Assembly: GCF_004353845.1 (NCBI RefSeq)
Contig: NZ_CP037864.1
Location: 992,001 to 1,056,000 of the forward strand
Source: Citrobacter arsenatis
GTDB taxonomy: Bacteria; Pseudomonadota; Gammaproteobacteria; Enterobacterales; Enterobacteriaceae
Direction of reading: 5' to 3'
Length of the DNA: 64,000 bases
Shown piece by piece: positions 26,151 through 34,156 of the stretch. Within the stretch, counting starts at the first letter, position 1, and the number at the start of each line of letters is the position of its first letter. A model generated the notes under the pieces. It had not been told where the DNA came from and did no database searches. It saw only the letters and a list, made by a program, of their open reading frames with translations. Made by a program: the position numbers and the translations under genes.

Positions 26151-27419
26151 TTATTCACATATTAATAGTTCGAGCATGCTGATGTCGAAGACAGGAATGC
26201 CGGTGACAGAGGAAACGTCCTGCCGCTCGCGAAAACTGTCATCGATAAATATGGCGTCGGGTTCGTGAATATAATCACTTTTTTTATCGTGTTTACCCAG
26301 GTGGGTGACGGTGTCAAATAAAGCGTTAATCCGCCGTTGCGCCAGTTCAGCGTAAATATCACCGGTATGACGCGTGATGAGATGAATTTTTATTCCGCGA
26401 TTCAGACACTGGCAGAGAAAGGTGAAGACAGGCACGCAGAGTTTATCTTTTAGCACTACCGTATCATCGTAGTCGATGTACACATGCCGGTAGGTAAAAT
26501 CATACGTATAGTGATTGGCTAAGCTGCGGGTAATTTGCAGGTTTTCAGCGAGCGGGCGCAGCGAGACGTTAACGCGCATACTTTCGTACAATGTCAGCAT
26601 GGCGAAATTGATGCCATTGGCGCGGTTGAGCGCCATTGTTCCAGCAATTCGCGGAGCAACTTCCAGTAATGTCAGCATACCCGAGGCAGAACGCTTCAAC
26701 TGAAAAAACCATGCGCCGTATAACTGTAATCGCTGTGATATAGCACGTGCGTAAGTTTCAACTTCCGGCAGGCTGACTAATGCGGAAGTCATCGCAATAC
26801 CGGCTCGTATCCGCGAGCGTACGCGTGGTTGGCAAAACAATAACCCCTGCACGCGATCGGAAAAACAGTCCACGGTGAATTCTTCACCGTTTAAATATTC
26901 ACATATGATCAGGTCATTTCTCTGTGCGAGAACCGATGCCAGCCTCTCTGGGGAATCAACCCGCAAAGCTCCTTGCGCACCTTGCCCGCGGTCGGGTTTG
27001 ACAAATACGGGCCAGTGCGCGATCTCTTTGGGATCATTGAATACGGCTGGAAGAGGGACCGTATCCTTAAGCGCCTGGTAGGTTTTACTTTTAAACCGCG
27101 TGATGCGGCATGTTTCCTGCGATGGGCAGAGTACCGTAGCGGAAAGCACTTCCCGGTTTTCAGAAAGAAAAAGAAGGGCGTCATCATGAGCCGGAAAAAT
27201 ATAATCAATACTTTCTTGGACAAGTAATGCCTGCAAGACGGGTAACCCATCCTGATGCGTAACATCCGGCACGACATGGTATTCGCAAGCGTAGTGGCGG
27301 GCATGGCTATCGTAGTCGGCACCAGCCAAAACCAGATTAATGTTTTTCTCGTTGCGCAGAGACAGGTATATCTCACGCCCAATCTCGGTTCCCGCGGGGA
27401 AGATAAGGACATTGATCAT
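26151..27419 (-). CDS. ATP-grasp ligase fused to a HAD-like domain
   Basis: 422 residues. An N-terminal Rossmann-like preATP-grasp part (I-N-V-L-I-F-P-A-G-T-E-I-G) is followed by an ATP-grasp domain (about 100-300) with K141-P-D-R-G-Q-G-A-Q-G, E-Y-L-N-G-E-E-F-T-V-D and E-V-A-P-R-I-A-G. The C-terminal domain (about 311-422) looks like a HAD phosphatase: D316-Y-D-D-T as motif I, L-I-T-R-H as motif II, and I-F-I-D-D-S-F as motif IV. ATP-grasp enzymes join a carboxylate to an amine or other nucleophile through an acyl phosphate. Next to an aminotransferase, it might acylate or amidate an amino sugar; this is inferred. It overlaps the aminotransferase gene by 4 bp. Confidence 0.8.
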   Translation of the reverse strand: MINVLIFPAGTEIGREIYLSLRNEKNINLVLAGADYDSHARHYACEYHVVPDVTHQDGLPVLQALLVQESIDYIFPAHDDALLFLSENREVLSATVLCPSQETCRITRFKSKTYQALKDTVPLPAVFNDPKEIAHWPVFVKPDRGQGAQGALRVDSPERLASVLAQRNDLIICEYLNGEEFTVDCFSDRVQGLLFCQPRVRSRIRAGIAMTSALVSLPEVETYARAISQRLQLYGAWFFQLKRSASGMLTLLEVAPRIAGTMALNRANGINFAMLTLYESMRVNVSLRPLAENLQITRSLANHYTYDFTYRHVYIDYDDTVVLKDKLCVPVFTFLCQCLNRGIKIHLITRHTGDIYAELAQRRINALFDTVTHLGKHDKKSDYIHEPDAIFIDDSFRERQDVSSVTGIPVFDISMLELLICE

Positions 27420-28531
27420 GCGGTAATCAGCTCGATAATGGTGCTAAGTTCAGCGGATGTCATATCTGGATAAATCGGCAGGCACAGCACCTGTTCGGCG
27501 ATTTGGTTTGCTACTGGCAGCATCTCTTTATTGGCGCCAGACATGTTTTTGTACATGTTGAGATTAGACAGCAGGGGGTAGAAATACCGCCGCGTTAAGA
27601 TGTTATGGCTTTTGAGATGATCGTATAACGCATCCCGCGACATTTTATAATCAGGACGCACGAGGATCGGGAAATAGCTGTAGTTACTCTTGTGATTAGC
27701 GTTGCCTGCAGGAATGAAAATGCCTTGTGTATTGGCCAACTGCTCACGATAACATTTATCGATTTGTTGGCGTTTCGCGATCGCCTCATCTACATACTGT
27801 AATTGCAAGAGACCAAAAGCGGACTGGACCTCATTCATTTTTCCATTAATGCCAGGTGCGACAACGGTTAACTCGTCAGCAATACCAAAGTTCTTCAGAT
27901 AATCGATGCGTTGTTTGGTTTTTTTATCGTAGCTAACGATGGCACCACCTTCAAAGGTGTTGAACACTTTGGTGGCATGGAAGCTCAGTACGGAAAGATC
28001 GCCATGGCGTAGAATGCTTCCGCCACAATCTTCTACAGCAAAGGCATGCGCCGCATCGTAAATAACAGGAATACCGTAATTATTGGATATTTTTTCAATT
28101 TCTGTGGTGTTGCAGCTTTGCCCGTAGACATGTACCGGCATGATCAATCCCGTTTTGGCGGTAATTGCAGATTCAATCAGCTGGGGGTTGATGTTAAAGC
28201 TGTGTGGATCAATATCAACAAATACCGGCGTTAACTGGTTCCAGAGAATACTGTGCGTAGTGGCAACAAAAGAATAGGGCGTAGTAATGACCTCACCCTT
28301 AATTCGCAGCGTTTGCATCGCGGCGATTAAGGCGATGGTGGCATTACAAAACAGCGAGATATAGGGTACGTTCAAATAAGAGGCTAACTTTTCCTCTAGC
28401 AGTTGATGCATCACGCCGTTATTTGTTAATTGCTTACTTGACCAGATCTCTTGCAGATAAGGCATAAACTCCTCAAGCGGAGGCAAGAAGGGTTTGGTGA
28501 CGGTGATAAGGTTTGGTTCTGCTTGTTTCAT
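27416..28531 (-). CDS. DegT/DnrJ/EryC1/StrS-family PLP-dependent sugar aminotransferase
   Basis: 371 residues. PLP features are D159 in I-Y-D-A-A-H-A and the Schiff-base lysine K188 in S-F-H-A-T-K-V-F-N-T-F-E-G-G, typical of enzymes that aminate nucleotide-linked keto sugars (VioA, FdtB and similar). It would supply an amino-deoxy sugar nucleotide. No dehydratase or RmlA/B is encoded beside it, so the keto-sugar substrate would come from general metabolism. Its ends overlap both neighbours (1 bp with the glycosyltransferase, 4 bp with the ATP-grasp gene), indicating tight translational coupling. Confidence 0.9.
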   Translation of the reverse strand: MKQAEPNLITVTKPFLPPLEEFMPYLQEIWSSKQLTNNGVMHQLLEEKLASYLNVPYISLFCNATIALIAAMQTLRIKGEVITTPYSFVATTHSILWNQLTPVFVDIDPHSFNINPQLIESAITAKTGLIMPVHVYGQSCNTTEIEKISNNYGIPVIYDAAHAFAVEDCGGSILRHGDLSVLSFHATKVFNTFEGGAIVSYDKKTKQRIDYLKNFGIADELTVVAPGINGKMNEVQSAFGLLQLQYVDEAIAKRQQIDKCYREQLANTQGIFIPAGNANHKSNYSYFPILVRPDYKMSRDALYDHLKSHNILTRRYFYPLLSNLNMYKNMSGANKEMLPVANQIAEQVLCLPIYPDMTSAELSTIIELITA

Positions 28532-29604
28532 TACTGAAGATCCTGAGAGAATTTTGCGCTGATTTGTTGGTATTGGTCGGGCAGTCTGCTTTTGAGGCTG
28601 GAGAGGATCGTGTTTTTTATTTTATTATCAGTAATGCTCTTTAAGGCCGCGAAATATAATTGCGGTAAAATCTCCAGACGAACGTCACAATAAATGATGG
28701 CTTGCACAATATGATATTGCGCTTTGGTAACATCTTTATTGTGAACGGCAACGATAAAACCCTGGAAATGCAACAAAGGGTCCGTTGGTCGCTCAATCAA
28801 CAGTTCATCAATATCTTCCTTGACCAGCGTATGATCGGGGTGAGCATATTGTTTCCAGCGACTGTTCATCGCTTCTACCCAGGCGTCTTCATGTTTCCAT
28901 TGATTCAGGATCATCATCCTGTTTCGGTACATTAATTTGCTGTTATCTTTTCTGTACCAGGTGTTATTGTCATGTCGACGGTAGTAGGCCACTAAACGCT
29001 GCGTTGAAATAAAATGACCCTGGCGAGAAAGTTTCAGAAACATGTCCCAGTCTTCCTGGACCAGTTGCGGATCGGAACGCTCTATCTTCAGGTACGCCTC
29101 ACGGCGGATTAACGATCCGATATAAAGACTAAGATTTCCGGAAACCAACAGATGATGAAAAACGTCGCCATCAAGAAAAATGTCGCTGTAAGGAAAACGC
29201 GAGCCGTCAGGCATGATGACCTGAATGGCGCTATAGCACATTACACAGTGCGGGTTTTTCTCTAACACATTAACCTGGTGAGAGATTTTAGTGGGAACAA
29301 TAAGATCGTCTGAGTCGACCACGGCAATATATTTTCCCGTGGCCATGTTCATGGCTTCGATGATCGGTTTATCGCCAGTTTTATCCTTCTGCGAATAATA
29401 GTTGGTCTCCCGCAGTATCGTTTTGCAGTTATATTTCTGCTGATATTTTTTTATGATCTCGACGGACCGATCGGTAGAGGCATCATCGACGATAATGACT
29501 TCGGTGTTTTTCCACGTCTGGTTAAAGACGCTATCCAGCGCCTCTTCAAGGAAAGCGTCGTGGTTATAACTGGTAACGATAATACTCACTAAAGGCGTTG
29601 GCAT
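28531..29604 (-). CDS. Family 2 glycosyltransferase
   Basis: 357 residues. GT-A fold of family 2: V-S-I-I-V-T-S-Y-N-H at the N-terminus, I-V-D-D-A-S-T-D, the metal/nucleotide motif V-V-D-S-D-D-L, and E-D-W-D-M-F-L as the catalytic-base region. There are no membrane segments, so it acts in the cytoplasm. The helical C-terminal about 120 residues have no recognised function. ATG 29604 starts the protein just before the GT2 fold, and the open frame upstream is not supported. It is the third gene of the cargo operon. Confidence 0.88.
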   Translation of the reverse strand: MPTPLVSIIVTSYNHDAFLEEALDSVFNQTWKNTEVIIVDDASTDRSVEIIKKYQQKYNCKTILRETNYYSQKDKTGDKPIIEAMNMATGKYIAVVDSDDLIVPTKISHQVNVLEKNPHCVMCYSAIQVIMPDGSRFPYSDIFLDGDVFHHLLVSGNLSLYIGSLIRREAYLKIERSDPQLVQEDWDMFLKLSRQGHFISTQRLVAYYRRHDNNTWYRKDNSKLMYRNRMMILNQWKHEDAWVEAMNSRWKQYAHPDHTLVKEDIDELLIERPTDPLLHFQGFIVAVHNKDVTKAQYHIVQAIIYCDVRLEILPQLYFAALKSITDNKIKNTILSSLKSRLPDQYQQISAKFSQDLQ

Positions 29605-29635
29605 AGCGTAATCTCTGGCGAAAATTATTGTGTTA

Positions 29636-32197
29636 TCAACTAAATAGCTTCTGTTGCAAACTGAGCAGCAGCGTATTGCTTTGCTGCCGGGGCGAAGCAT
29701 CGATGAGCTTTACGATTTCCTGCGCCGCCCGTTTCCCCGCCTGACCATCCATAAACGCATCGCAATAGTGGTGGCGAATATCAGCCAATGGTGCTTCCAG
29801 CGCAGCCCAGTCAAACTCGCAAGAGAGTGCATGGCGCAACGTCTGTATATCCAGTGCCACCGGAAGGATGTTACGGATGCGCTGATCTGCGCTGTCGGGG
29901 GTCGAGAAACTTTGTTGGCCATCCAGCAGAGAACTCATCTCCGGCCAGCTCAGTAAAATGACGCGTTTATTCATATGAAGGGCGTCAAAAATAAAGCCGC
30001 TGCTGTCCGTCAGCACATAATCCGCCTGCGCAATAAGCGCCAGCAGATGCTGCGGATCGTCCAGTCTGTTTTTTAAGTAGCGTTGCGCGAGTGCCAGCGA
30101 GGCGGCTTCTTCCGGCCTGTGCTGGGTGCCATGATGCAGTTTGGTAACGACATTATATTCATGGCTTAACCGGCTGAGCTGCTCCGCCCAATGGGGGAGC
30201 GAGCTTAGCGCGCCGTAGGTTGGTGCATACAGGATGGTCTGCTTTTTCGCATTCAGCTTCAGGCTGTTGGGCAGCGCGGTATCGTAAGTGCGGTTATGCC
30301 ATTCATCGAAACGGGGATTACCCACCACTTTAGCGCAACCGCCGATGTCAAGCGCACGCTGGCTATAGTGGCTGTAGCACAGGATGCGATGATAAAAGGC
30401 GTTCCACCAGGCATGGTTCCACTCTTCTTTCGCCAGGCCATACAGGGTACGAACATGGGAATCCGCCAGCCCATTCAGCAACGGTGTGTAGTAAGGGCTG
30501 ACCAGGCACCGGAAGCGCTGACGCTTCTCAATGATCGCAGAAAGACGCGTTCCACCGAGCGCAGGATCGTTAATGGTTTTAATCGTCGCGGTCATCTCAT
30601 CGAGAAACGATTTGGGTATTTTGTCACTGACCAGCAGCGAGCAGGTTTGGCCCATCGCTTGCAGTTCGCTAATGATGGGGCGGTAGACCGCGTAATGCAG
30701 TGAGGTTTCCATATAGAAGCCAATGGCATCTATCTGCGTGGATGTCGTAGCAGGCGAGTGGCTTACCAACGTATTGACTGTCTCAGGTTTCTTATTGATT
30801 TTGTTGAAGTAGTAGCCGATGTTATCGGTTTCTTTTTTCTCGATATCGCTGTATCCCGCTCGCTGATAGCAGATGCTCGGATAACAAGAGAGCCATTTCC
30901 CTTCACGCAGCAGCGGTTGCCATTGCCCTTCGAGCGTATCGGAGAGGTCATGTTCCATTTGCTGAGCCAGCGCCGGGTAATAGCTGCTGTTGACCAGATA
31001 GGCGCAAACCTTATTGCAGTCACGCGCATGGATCATGCCATTGAGGCTTTTGAGTTCACGGCCTTGTTTAATTTCCCCGCCGAGGATAACCACTTCCCAC
31101 GGAAAGCCTGGCAGCGCGTGCAGAAGCGAATTGAGTACCCGAATATGCTTTTCCTGCTTCAGGATCACGCTATCGTCTTCAAGTAGCAGGTAGTTTTTCC
31201 AGCCGTTACGCTGTGCCAGCTGCAGCGCCTGCATATGGGACTGGCGGCGGCCCGTCTGGCCGTTAGTCGCAACTGACGCCGCAAGGCGGGTGACTTTTTG
31301 CGCCGGGAAATTGAGAAACGCCAGCTCTTGCTGGACGTGCGCTAAACGATCCGGACGTGAATCCAAATTCACGATCACCACCTGATCGATGTAATCCCAC
31401 TGGATCGGCTGATGATGGGTGGCGTTATGCAGGCTCTGATACCAGTTTTTTAGCATCGGGTCGGTAATCGCCTGGCCCAGCGTGGTTTCCAGCGGCTCGC
31501 TGCTTCCCAGTACAAAGTCTTTGTCGAACGTATTTTGGCTGTGCGAGATACAAATAATGGTGCGCTCACCCGGCAATTGCAGTGGGTTTGCGGTGAATTG
31601 GTTGGTGAATCCTTCTTCTTCGCCTAAGTTGCATTCATCATCGTAACGGTGTTTTTTTAAATAATTGCGGTGATAGCAAAAGGTACCGTTGAGAATGTTC
31701 TGCGGGCCAAAGCTGCGGCTTTTGAACAGGCGGTTGATATGGCTGTACCAGATAGGGATCTGATCGGAACCGGAAATCAACGCCCGATGGCGTTGCATCA
31801 TATCGATGGTGTAAGAGATCTTATCCGCCGGATAATAATCATCGTCGTCCATGCAGAGAATATATTCGCCTAACGCCAGCGCATTGAGCATATTGCGCTT
31901 TTTGCCCAGCGTCAGTTTTTCCGCATGGTAGATATAACGAATATTAAATTTCTCCGGATGATTCTGCGTCAGTCTGTCAATGATCGACTGATTGCTTTGC
32001 GGAGAATCATCCAGGATCACCAGCTCCCGGCGGTCGGCAGGGTAGTCCTGATAACGGAACATATACAGCAAATAGGGTAAGAAAGCGGCGCGGTTCCACG
32101 TTGGTGTAATGACGCTGACAAACGGTTTTTCGCGGCCAGTGTCGAGCGTTTTAACGATGCCGGTCAGGGCGGAACGTGCTTTGGAGGATTCAGACAT
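29636..32197 (-). CDS. Three-domain transferase: GT2 + GT25-like + TagF-like glycerophosphotransferase
   Basis: 853 residues. Residues about 25-240 form a GT2 domain (P-F-V-S-V-I-T-P-T-W-N-R; M-D-D-D-D at about 117). Residues about 272-450 resemble GT25/LPS transferases (V-V-I-V-N-L-D-S-R-P-D-R; L-L-L-E-D-D at about 339). Residues about 490-835 resemble CDP-glycerol glycerophosphotransferases (L-Y-A-P-T-Y near 657, T-K-L-H-H-G near 686, V-L-T-D-S-S-G-F-I-F-D near 729). It could therefore build a short glycan and cap it with glycerol phosphate from CDP-glycerol. No membrane segment is seen. ATG 32197 is preferred because a GTG 42 bp upstream lies inside an intrinsic terminator. Domain fusion of this kind is unusual. 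Confidence 0.82.
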   Translation of the reverse strand: MSESSKARSALTGIVKTLDTGREKPFVSVITPTWNRAAFLPYLLYMFRYQDYPADRRELVILDDSPQSNQSIIDRLTQNHPEKFNIRYIYHAEKLTLGKKRNMLNALALGEYILCMDDDDYYPADKISYTIDMMQRHRALISGSDQIPIWYSHINRLFKSRSFGPQNILNGTFCYHRNYLKKHRYDDECNLGEEEGFTNQFTANPLQLPGERTIICISHSQNTFDKDFVLGSSEPLETTLGQAITDPMLKNWYQSLHNATHHQPIQWDYIDQVVIVNLDSRPDRLAHVQQELAFLNFPAQKVTRLAASVATNGQTGRRQSHMQALQLAQRNGWKNYLLLEDDSVILKQEKHIRVLNSLLHALPGFPWEVVILGGEIKQGRELKSLNGMIHARDCNKVCAYLVNSSYYPALAQQMEHDLSDTLEGQWQPLLREGKWLSCYPSICYQRAGYSDIEKKETDNIGYYFNKINKKPETVNTLVSHSPATTSTQIDAIGFYMETSLHYAVYRPIISELQAMGQTCSLLVSDKIPKSFLDEMTATIKTINDPALGGTRLSAIIEKRQRFRCLVSPYYTPLLNGLADSHVRTLYGLAKEEWNHAWWNAFYHRILCYSHYSQRALDIGGCAKVVGNPRFDEWHNRTYDTALPNSLKLNAKKQTILYAPTYGALSSLPHWAEQLSRLSHEYNVVTKLHHGTQHRPEEAASLALAQRYLKNRLDDPQHLLALIAQADYVLTDSSGFIFDALHMNKRVILLSWPEMSSLLDGQQSFSTPDSADQRIRNILPVALDIQTLRHALSCEFDWAALEAPLADIRHHYCDAFMDGQAGKRAAQEIVKLIDASPRQQSNTLLLSLQQKLFS

Positions 32198-32219
32198 GGT
32201 GATGTGTATTCGCGATTCG

Positions 32220-32245
32220 AAAAAGGGCCGGGTATTCACCCGGCC
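32220..32245 (-). terminator. Intrinsic terminator inside the cargo operon
   Basis: On the minus strand an 8-bp stem GGCCGGGT/ACCCGGCC (32238-32245 with 32226-32233, loop of four) is followed by a five-T run. It lies between the FliB-like gene and the three-domain transferase, so it should stop or attenuate transcripts from the promoter at 33243-33257. Confidence 0.85.
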
Positions 32246-32253
32246 AACAGGCG

Positions 32254-33198
32254 CTAACGTGTAAGCAGGGAGAACGCCGAGAGCAGATGATCTCCCGGCA
32301 GTAAATTCTGAATCTGTTGACGTACTGCGGCGGCATCGCTGCGGTTTCGCCAGTCTTCAACTATCGCGAAAAGTGCATAAATTTCGTCATGGCTCAGCGT
32401 AGAATCATCCATCGTCCACAGGCTAAACAGTGTGCGCAGCATAAAGACGTCAGCCACCAGCCAGAAGAAACGCTGCAGTACGCTTTCACTCTCGTGCTGT
32501 GGGAATGTGTCGTGATACAGGCGATAAATCAGATAGTTACTGAATATCCATGCGTCCTGGGCAAAGTAGCGCTCATAGGTATGTAACCATTGATCCTGCA
32601 ACTGCTGCTGGAGCATAGCTTCACTGTTTGCATCCTGGAGCATCAGCAGGCTGACCTGCAGAGGTAAGCTCAGCTTGCGCGTGCTATCCGGCAACAGATC
32701 CCAATTGAACTCACAGTTGCCCATTTGGGTGATCAGCTCCCGCTGCAGCTGGGGCAGGCTGGGCAACTGCGCGAACTGCTCCTGCAGTTTTCCGCTTTGC
32801 GCATGGTCAGCCAGAACCTGCGGCAGCGAGGCCAGCTTCTCAAGCGTAGGGTCGCTGTCGCCAGGGCATTTCTCGGAAAAAGAGAGCATGATGCCCAGCG
32901 CATACAGGCGCAGCTCCGGTGACAAACCGGGAAGCGTGATGGTATGCAGAGCAGATTGATTAAGTACCTGATCGCGTTGGGATAACGCCGGGCTGTCTGC
33001 ATCGGCTGCACATTGCGAGGTATGCAGTACAAAGGCGTTGGGATCGCCTAATGCCGCCTGGCAGCAGGCCGGATCGGTTAATACCAGACTCTGACGTACT
33101 TCCGTTTTCCAGCGTATGTTGGCCAGTAAAACGGAATCCGGATGGTGGGATAAAAACACCCGGACAAAGTCGGGTTCATAGCAATCAATCATACTCAT
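32254..33198 (-). CDS. FliB-like (flagellin lysine N-methylase-like) protein
   Basis: 314 residues, cytoplasmic, no signal. The segment F219-S-N-Y-L-I-Y-R-L-Y-H-D-T-F-P recalls the E-N-Y-L-x-N-Y-x-F-x-x-x-F-P region of the FliB/lysine-N-methylase family. The Cys cluster that binds the cofactor in FliB is poor here (C45-C46, C63, C111, C162), so activity is uncertain. Methylases of this family modify surface lysines of flagellin before export and are known as accessory genes in flagellar loci. It is preceded by a -24/-12 promoter and followed by an intrinsic terminator, making it a single-gene unit activated with the lateral flagellum. Family assignment rests on pattern memory, not a search. 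Confidence 0.55.
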   Translation of the reverse strand: MSMIDCYEPDFVRVFLSHHPDSVLLANIRWKTEVRQSLVLTDPACCQAALGDPNAFVLHTSQCAADADSPALSQRDQVLNQSALHTITLPGLSPELRLYALGIMLSFSEKCPGDSDPTLEKLASLPQVLADHAQSGKLQEQFAQLPSLPQLQRELITQMGNCEFNWDLLPDSTRKLSLPLQVSLLMLQDANSEAMLQQQLQDQWLHTYERYFAQDAWIFSNYLIYRLYHDTFPQHESESVLQRFFWLVADVFMLRTLFSLWTMDDSTLSHDEIYALFAIVEDWRNRSDAAAVRQQIQNLLPGDHLLSAFSLLTR

Positions 33199-33242
33199 AA
33201 CGTGTTCTCAGCAATCCCAATATTCAAACTGGTTATATCAAT

Positions 33243-33257
33243 GCAATATCCATGCCT
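33243..33257 (-). promoter_or_regulatory. Sigma-54 (-24/-12) promoter of the FliB-like gene
   Basis: On the minus strand AGGCATGGATATTGC: GG and GC are exactly 12 bases apart, matching TGGCAYR-N4-TTGC at most positions. The predicted start point is about 30 bases upstream of the ATG at 33198. LafK is the likely activator. Confidence 0.75.
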
Positions 33258-33296
33258 GAATTTTTATTCTATTTATATCAATTGGTTAGATTGAGT

Positions 33297-33315
33297 GCGG
33301 AAAGCGGGTTTCCGC
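33297..33315 (-). terminator. Weak stem-loop after lfgN
   Basis: Stem GCGGAAA/TTTCCGC (33297-33303 with 33309-33315), just beyond the lfgN stop at 33332. There is no T run, so termination, if any, is weak. Confidence 0.4.
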
Positions 33316-33331
33316 GTCAGGGAAGGAAGTT

Positions 33332-33760
33332 TTAGCGCTGGTAAATAAAATCCGGCTCGGTGCCTAAAAAAGCCTGAATAAATTCATACTGGCGGATCAG
33401 CAGATCGCCGTTTTTTTCGTTGTACGCTTTGCAGCGTTTGGCTTTTTGCTCAAGGCTCTGCCACCAGCCCTCTGCGGCACTTTTCTGTACGCCGGGTAAC
33501 CAGCTAAATACCTGTTCCATCCCTGCACGATCGACGCTTACGCCCAGCAACTGCAGGATTGACCGGCGCTGCTGGCTGCTGTTTTGCAACTGCTCATAAT
33601 GCTGTTGAATGGTGTCGTTGACCGCCAGCAGTTCTTCACTGGCGCGGCGAATCATGCACAGACGTTGTTGTTCCAACTGGTGTCTGAGCGCGTCATATCG
33701 CGTCCCGTCCTCCCGGATGCCCTGAAGCAGAGTTTTCACCTGCTGTAGCCTGCTACTCAC
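33332..33760 (-). CDS. lfgN: Lateral flagellar export chaperone LfgN (FlgN family)
   Basis: 142 residues, helical. It matches FlgN by size and position directly after lfgM (12-bp gap). FlgN-type chaperones escort the hook-filament junction proteins FlgK and FlgL, here LfgK and LfgL. The minus-strand lfgM-lfgN pair is driven by a sigma-28-like promoter. Confidence 0.85.
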   Translation of the reverse strand: MSSRLQQVKTLLQGIREDGTRYDALRHQLEQQRLCMIRRASEELLAVNDTIQQHYEQLQNSSQQRRSILQLLGVSVDRAGMEQVFSWLPGVQKSAAEGWWQSLEQKAKRCKAYNEKNGDLLIRQYEFIQAFLGTEPDFIYQR

Positions 33761-33772
33761 AATTTTGGCCTC

Positions 33773-34060
33773 TTATTTCTGGAAAAAGCTGAGCATGTCG
33801 CCAGCCAACTGCTGGGTATCAACCTGCATATCGCCTGCGGCCAGCATGGCCTGCATTTGCGCCACTTTGTCGTAATCAACGTCGCTTTGCGGATCGCTGT
33901 TCAGCGTTTGCTGCGCCGTTTGTAATCCCGCCTGAGTAATATCGTCGGCGGAAAGCGTCGTAGTGTTGGACGTACTCGTCTGCACGCTGCTCTTGTCTGA
34001 ACGCGCCTGATCGGCTGTTGATGCAGGGCGATTGCCTGGCAGAGTCGGGGTAATTTTCAT
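33773..34060 (-). CDS. lfgM: Anti-sigma-28 factor LfgM (FlgM family)
   Basis: 95 residues. The disordered Ser/Thr-rich N-terminal half and the helical C-terminal half (T-L-S-A-D-D-I-T-Q-A ... A-Q-M-Q-A-M-L-A-A-G) are typical of FlgM. It would sequester LafS until the hook is complete and is then exported. ATG 34060 is preferred over ATG 34075 because GAGG lies five bases before it and the protein then starts M-K-I-T-P like a FlgM. Confidence 0.9.
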   Translation of the reverse strand: MKITPTLPGNRPASTADQARSDKSSVQTSTSNTTTLSADDITQAGLQTAQQTLNSDPQSDVDYDKVAQMQAMLAAGDMQVDTQQLAGDMLSFFQK

Positions 34061-34106
34061 AGCAACCTCGTACATATTTCGTTGGGTTGGTTATCCGTTA
34101 TTGGCT

Positions 34107-34136
34107 AAAAGCGACGGCAATAGAGGAAAACTTTAA
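34107..34136 (-). promoter_or_regulatory. LafS (sigma-28-like) promoter of lfgM-lfgN
   Basis: On the minus strand TTAAAGTTTTCC is followed, with the spacing shared with two other sites in this locus, by CGTCGCTTTT. The same arrangement stands upstream of lfgK and lafA, the genes expected to depend on sigma-28. Confidence 0.65.
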
Positions 34137-34156
34137 TCCCATCACAAAAAATCCCT

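Noticed and set aside
32198..32239. GTG start at 32239 for the three-domain transferase
   Set aside because: The codon lies inside an intrinsic terminator stem, has no ribosome site, and ATG 32197 already starts well before the GT2 fold.
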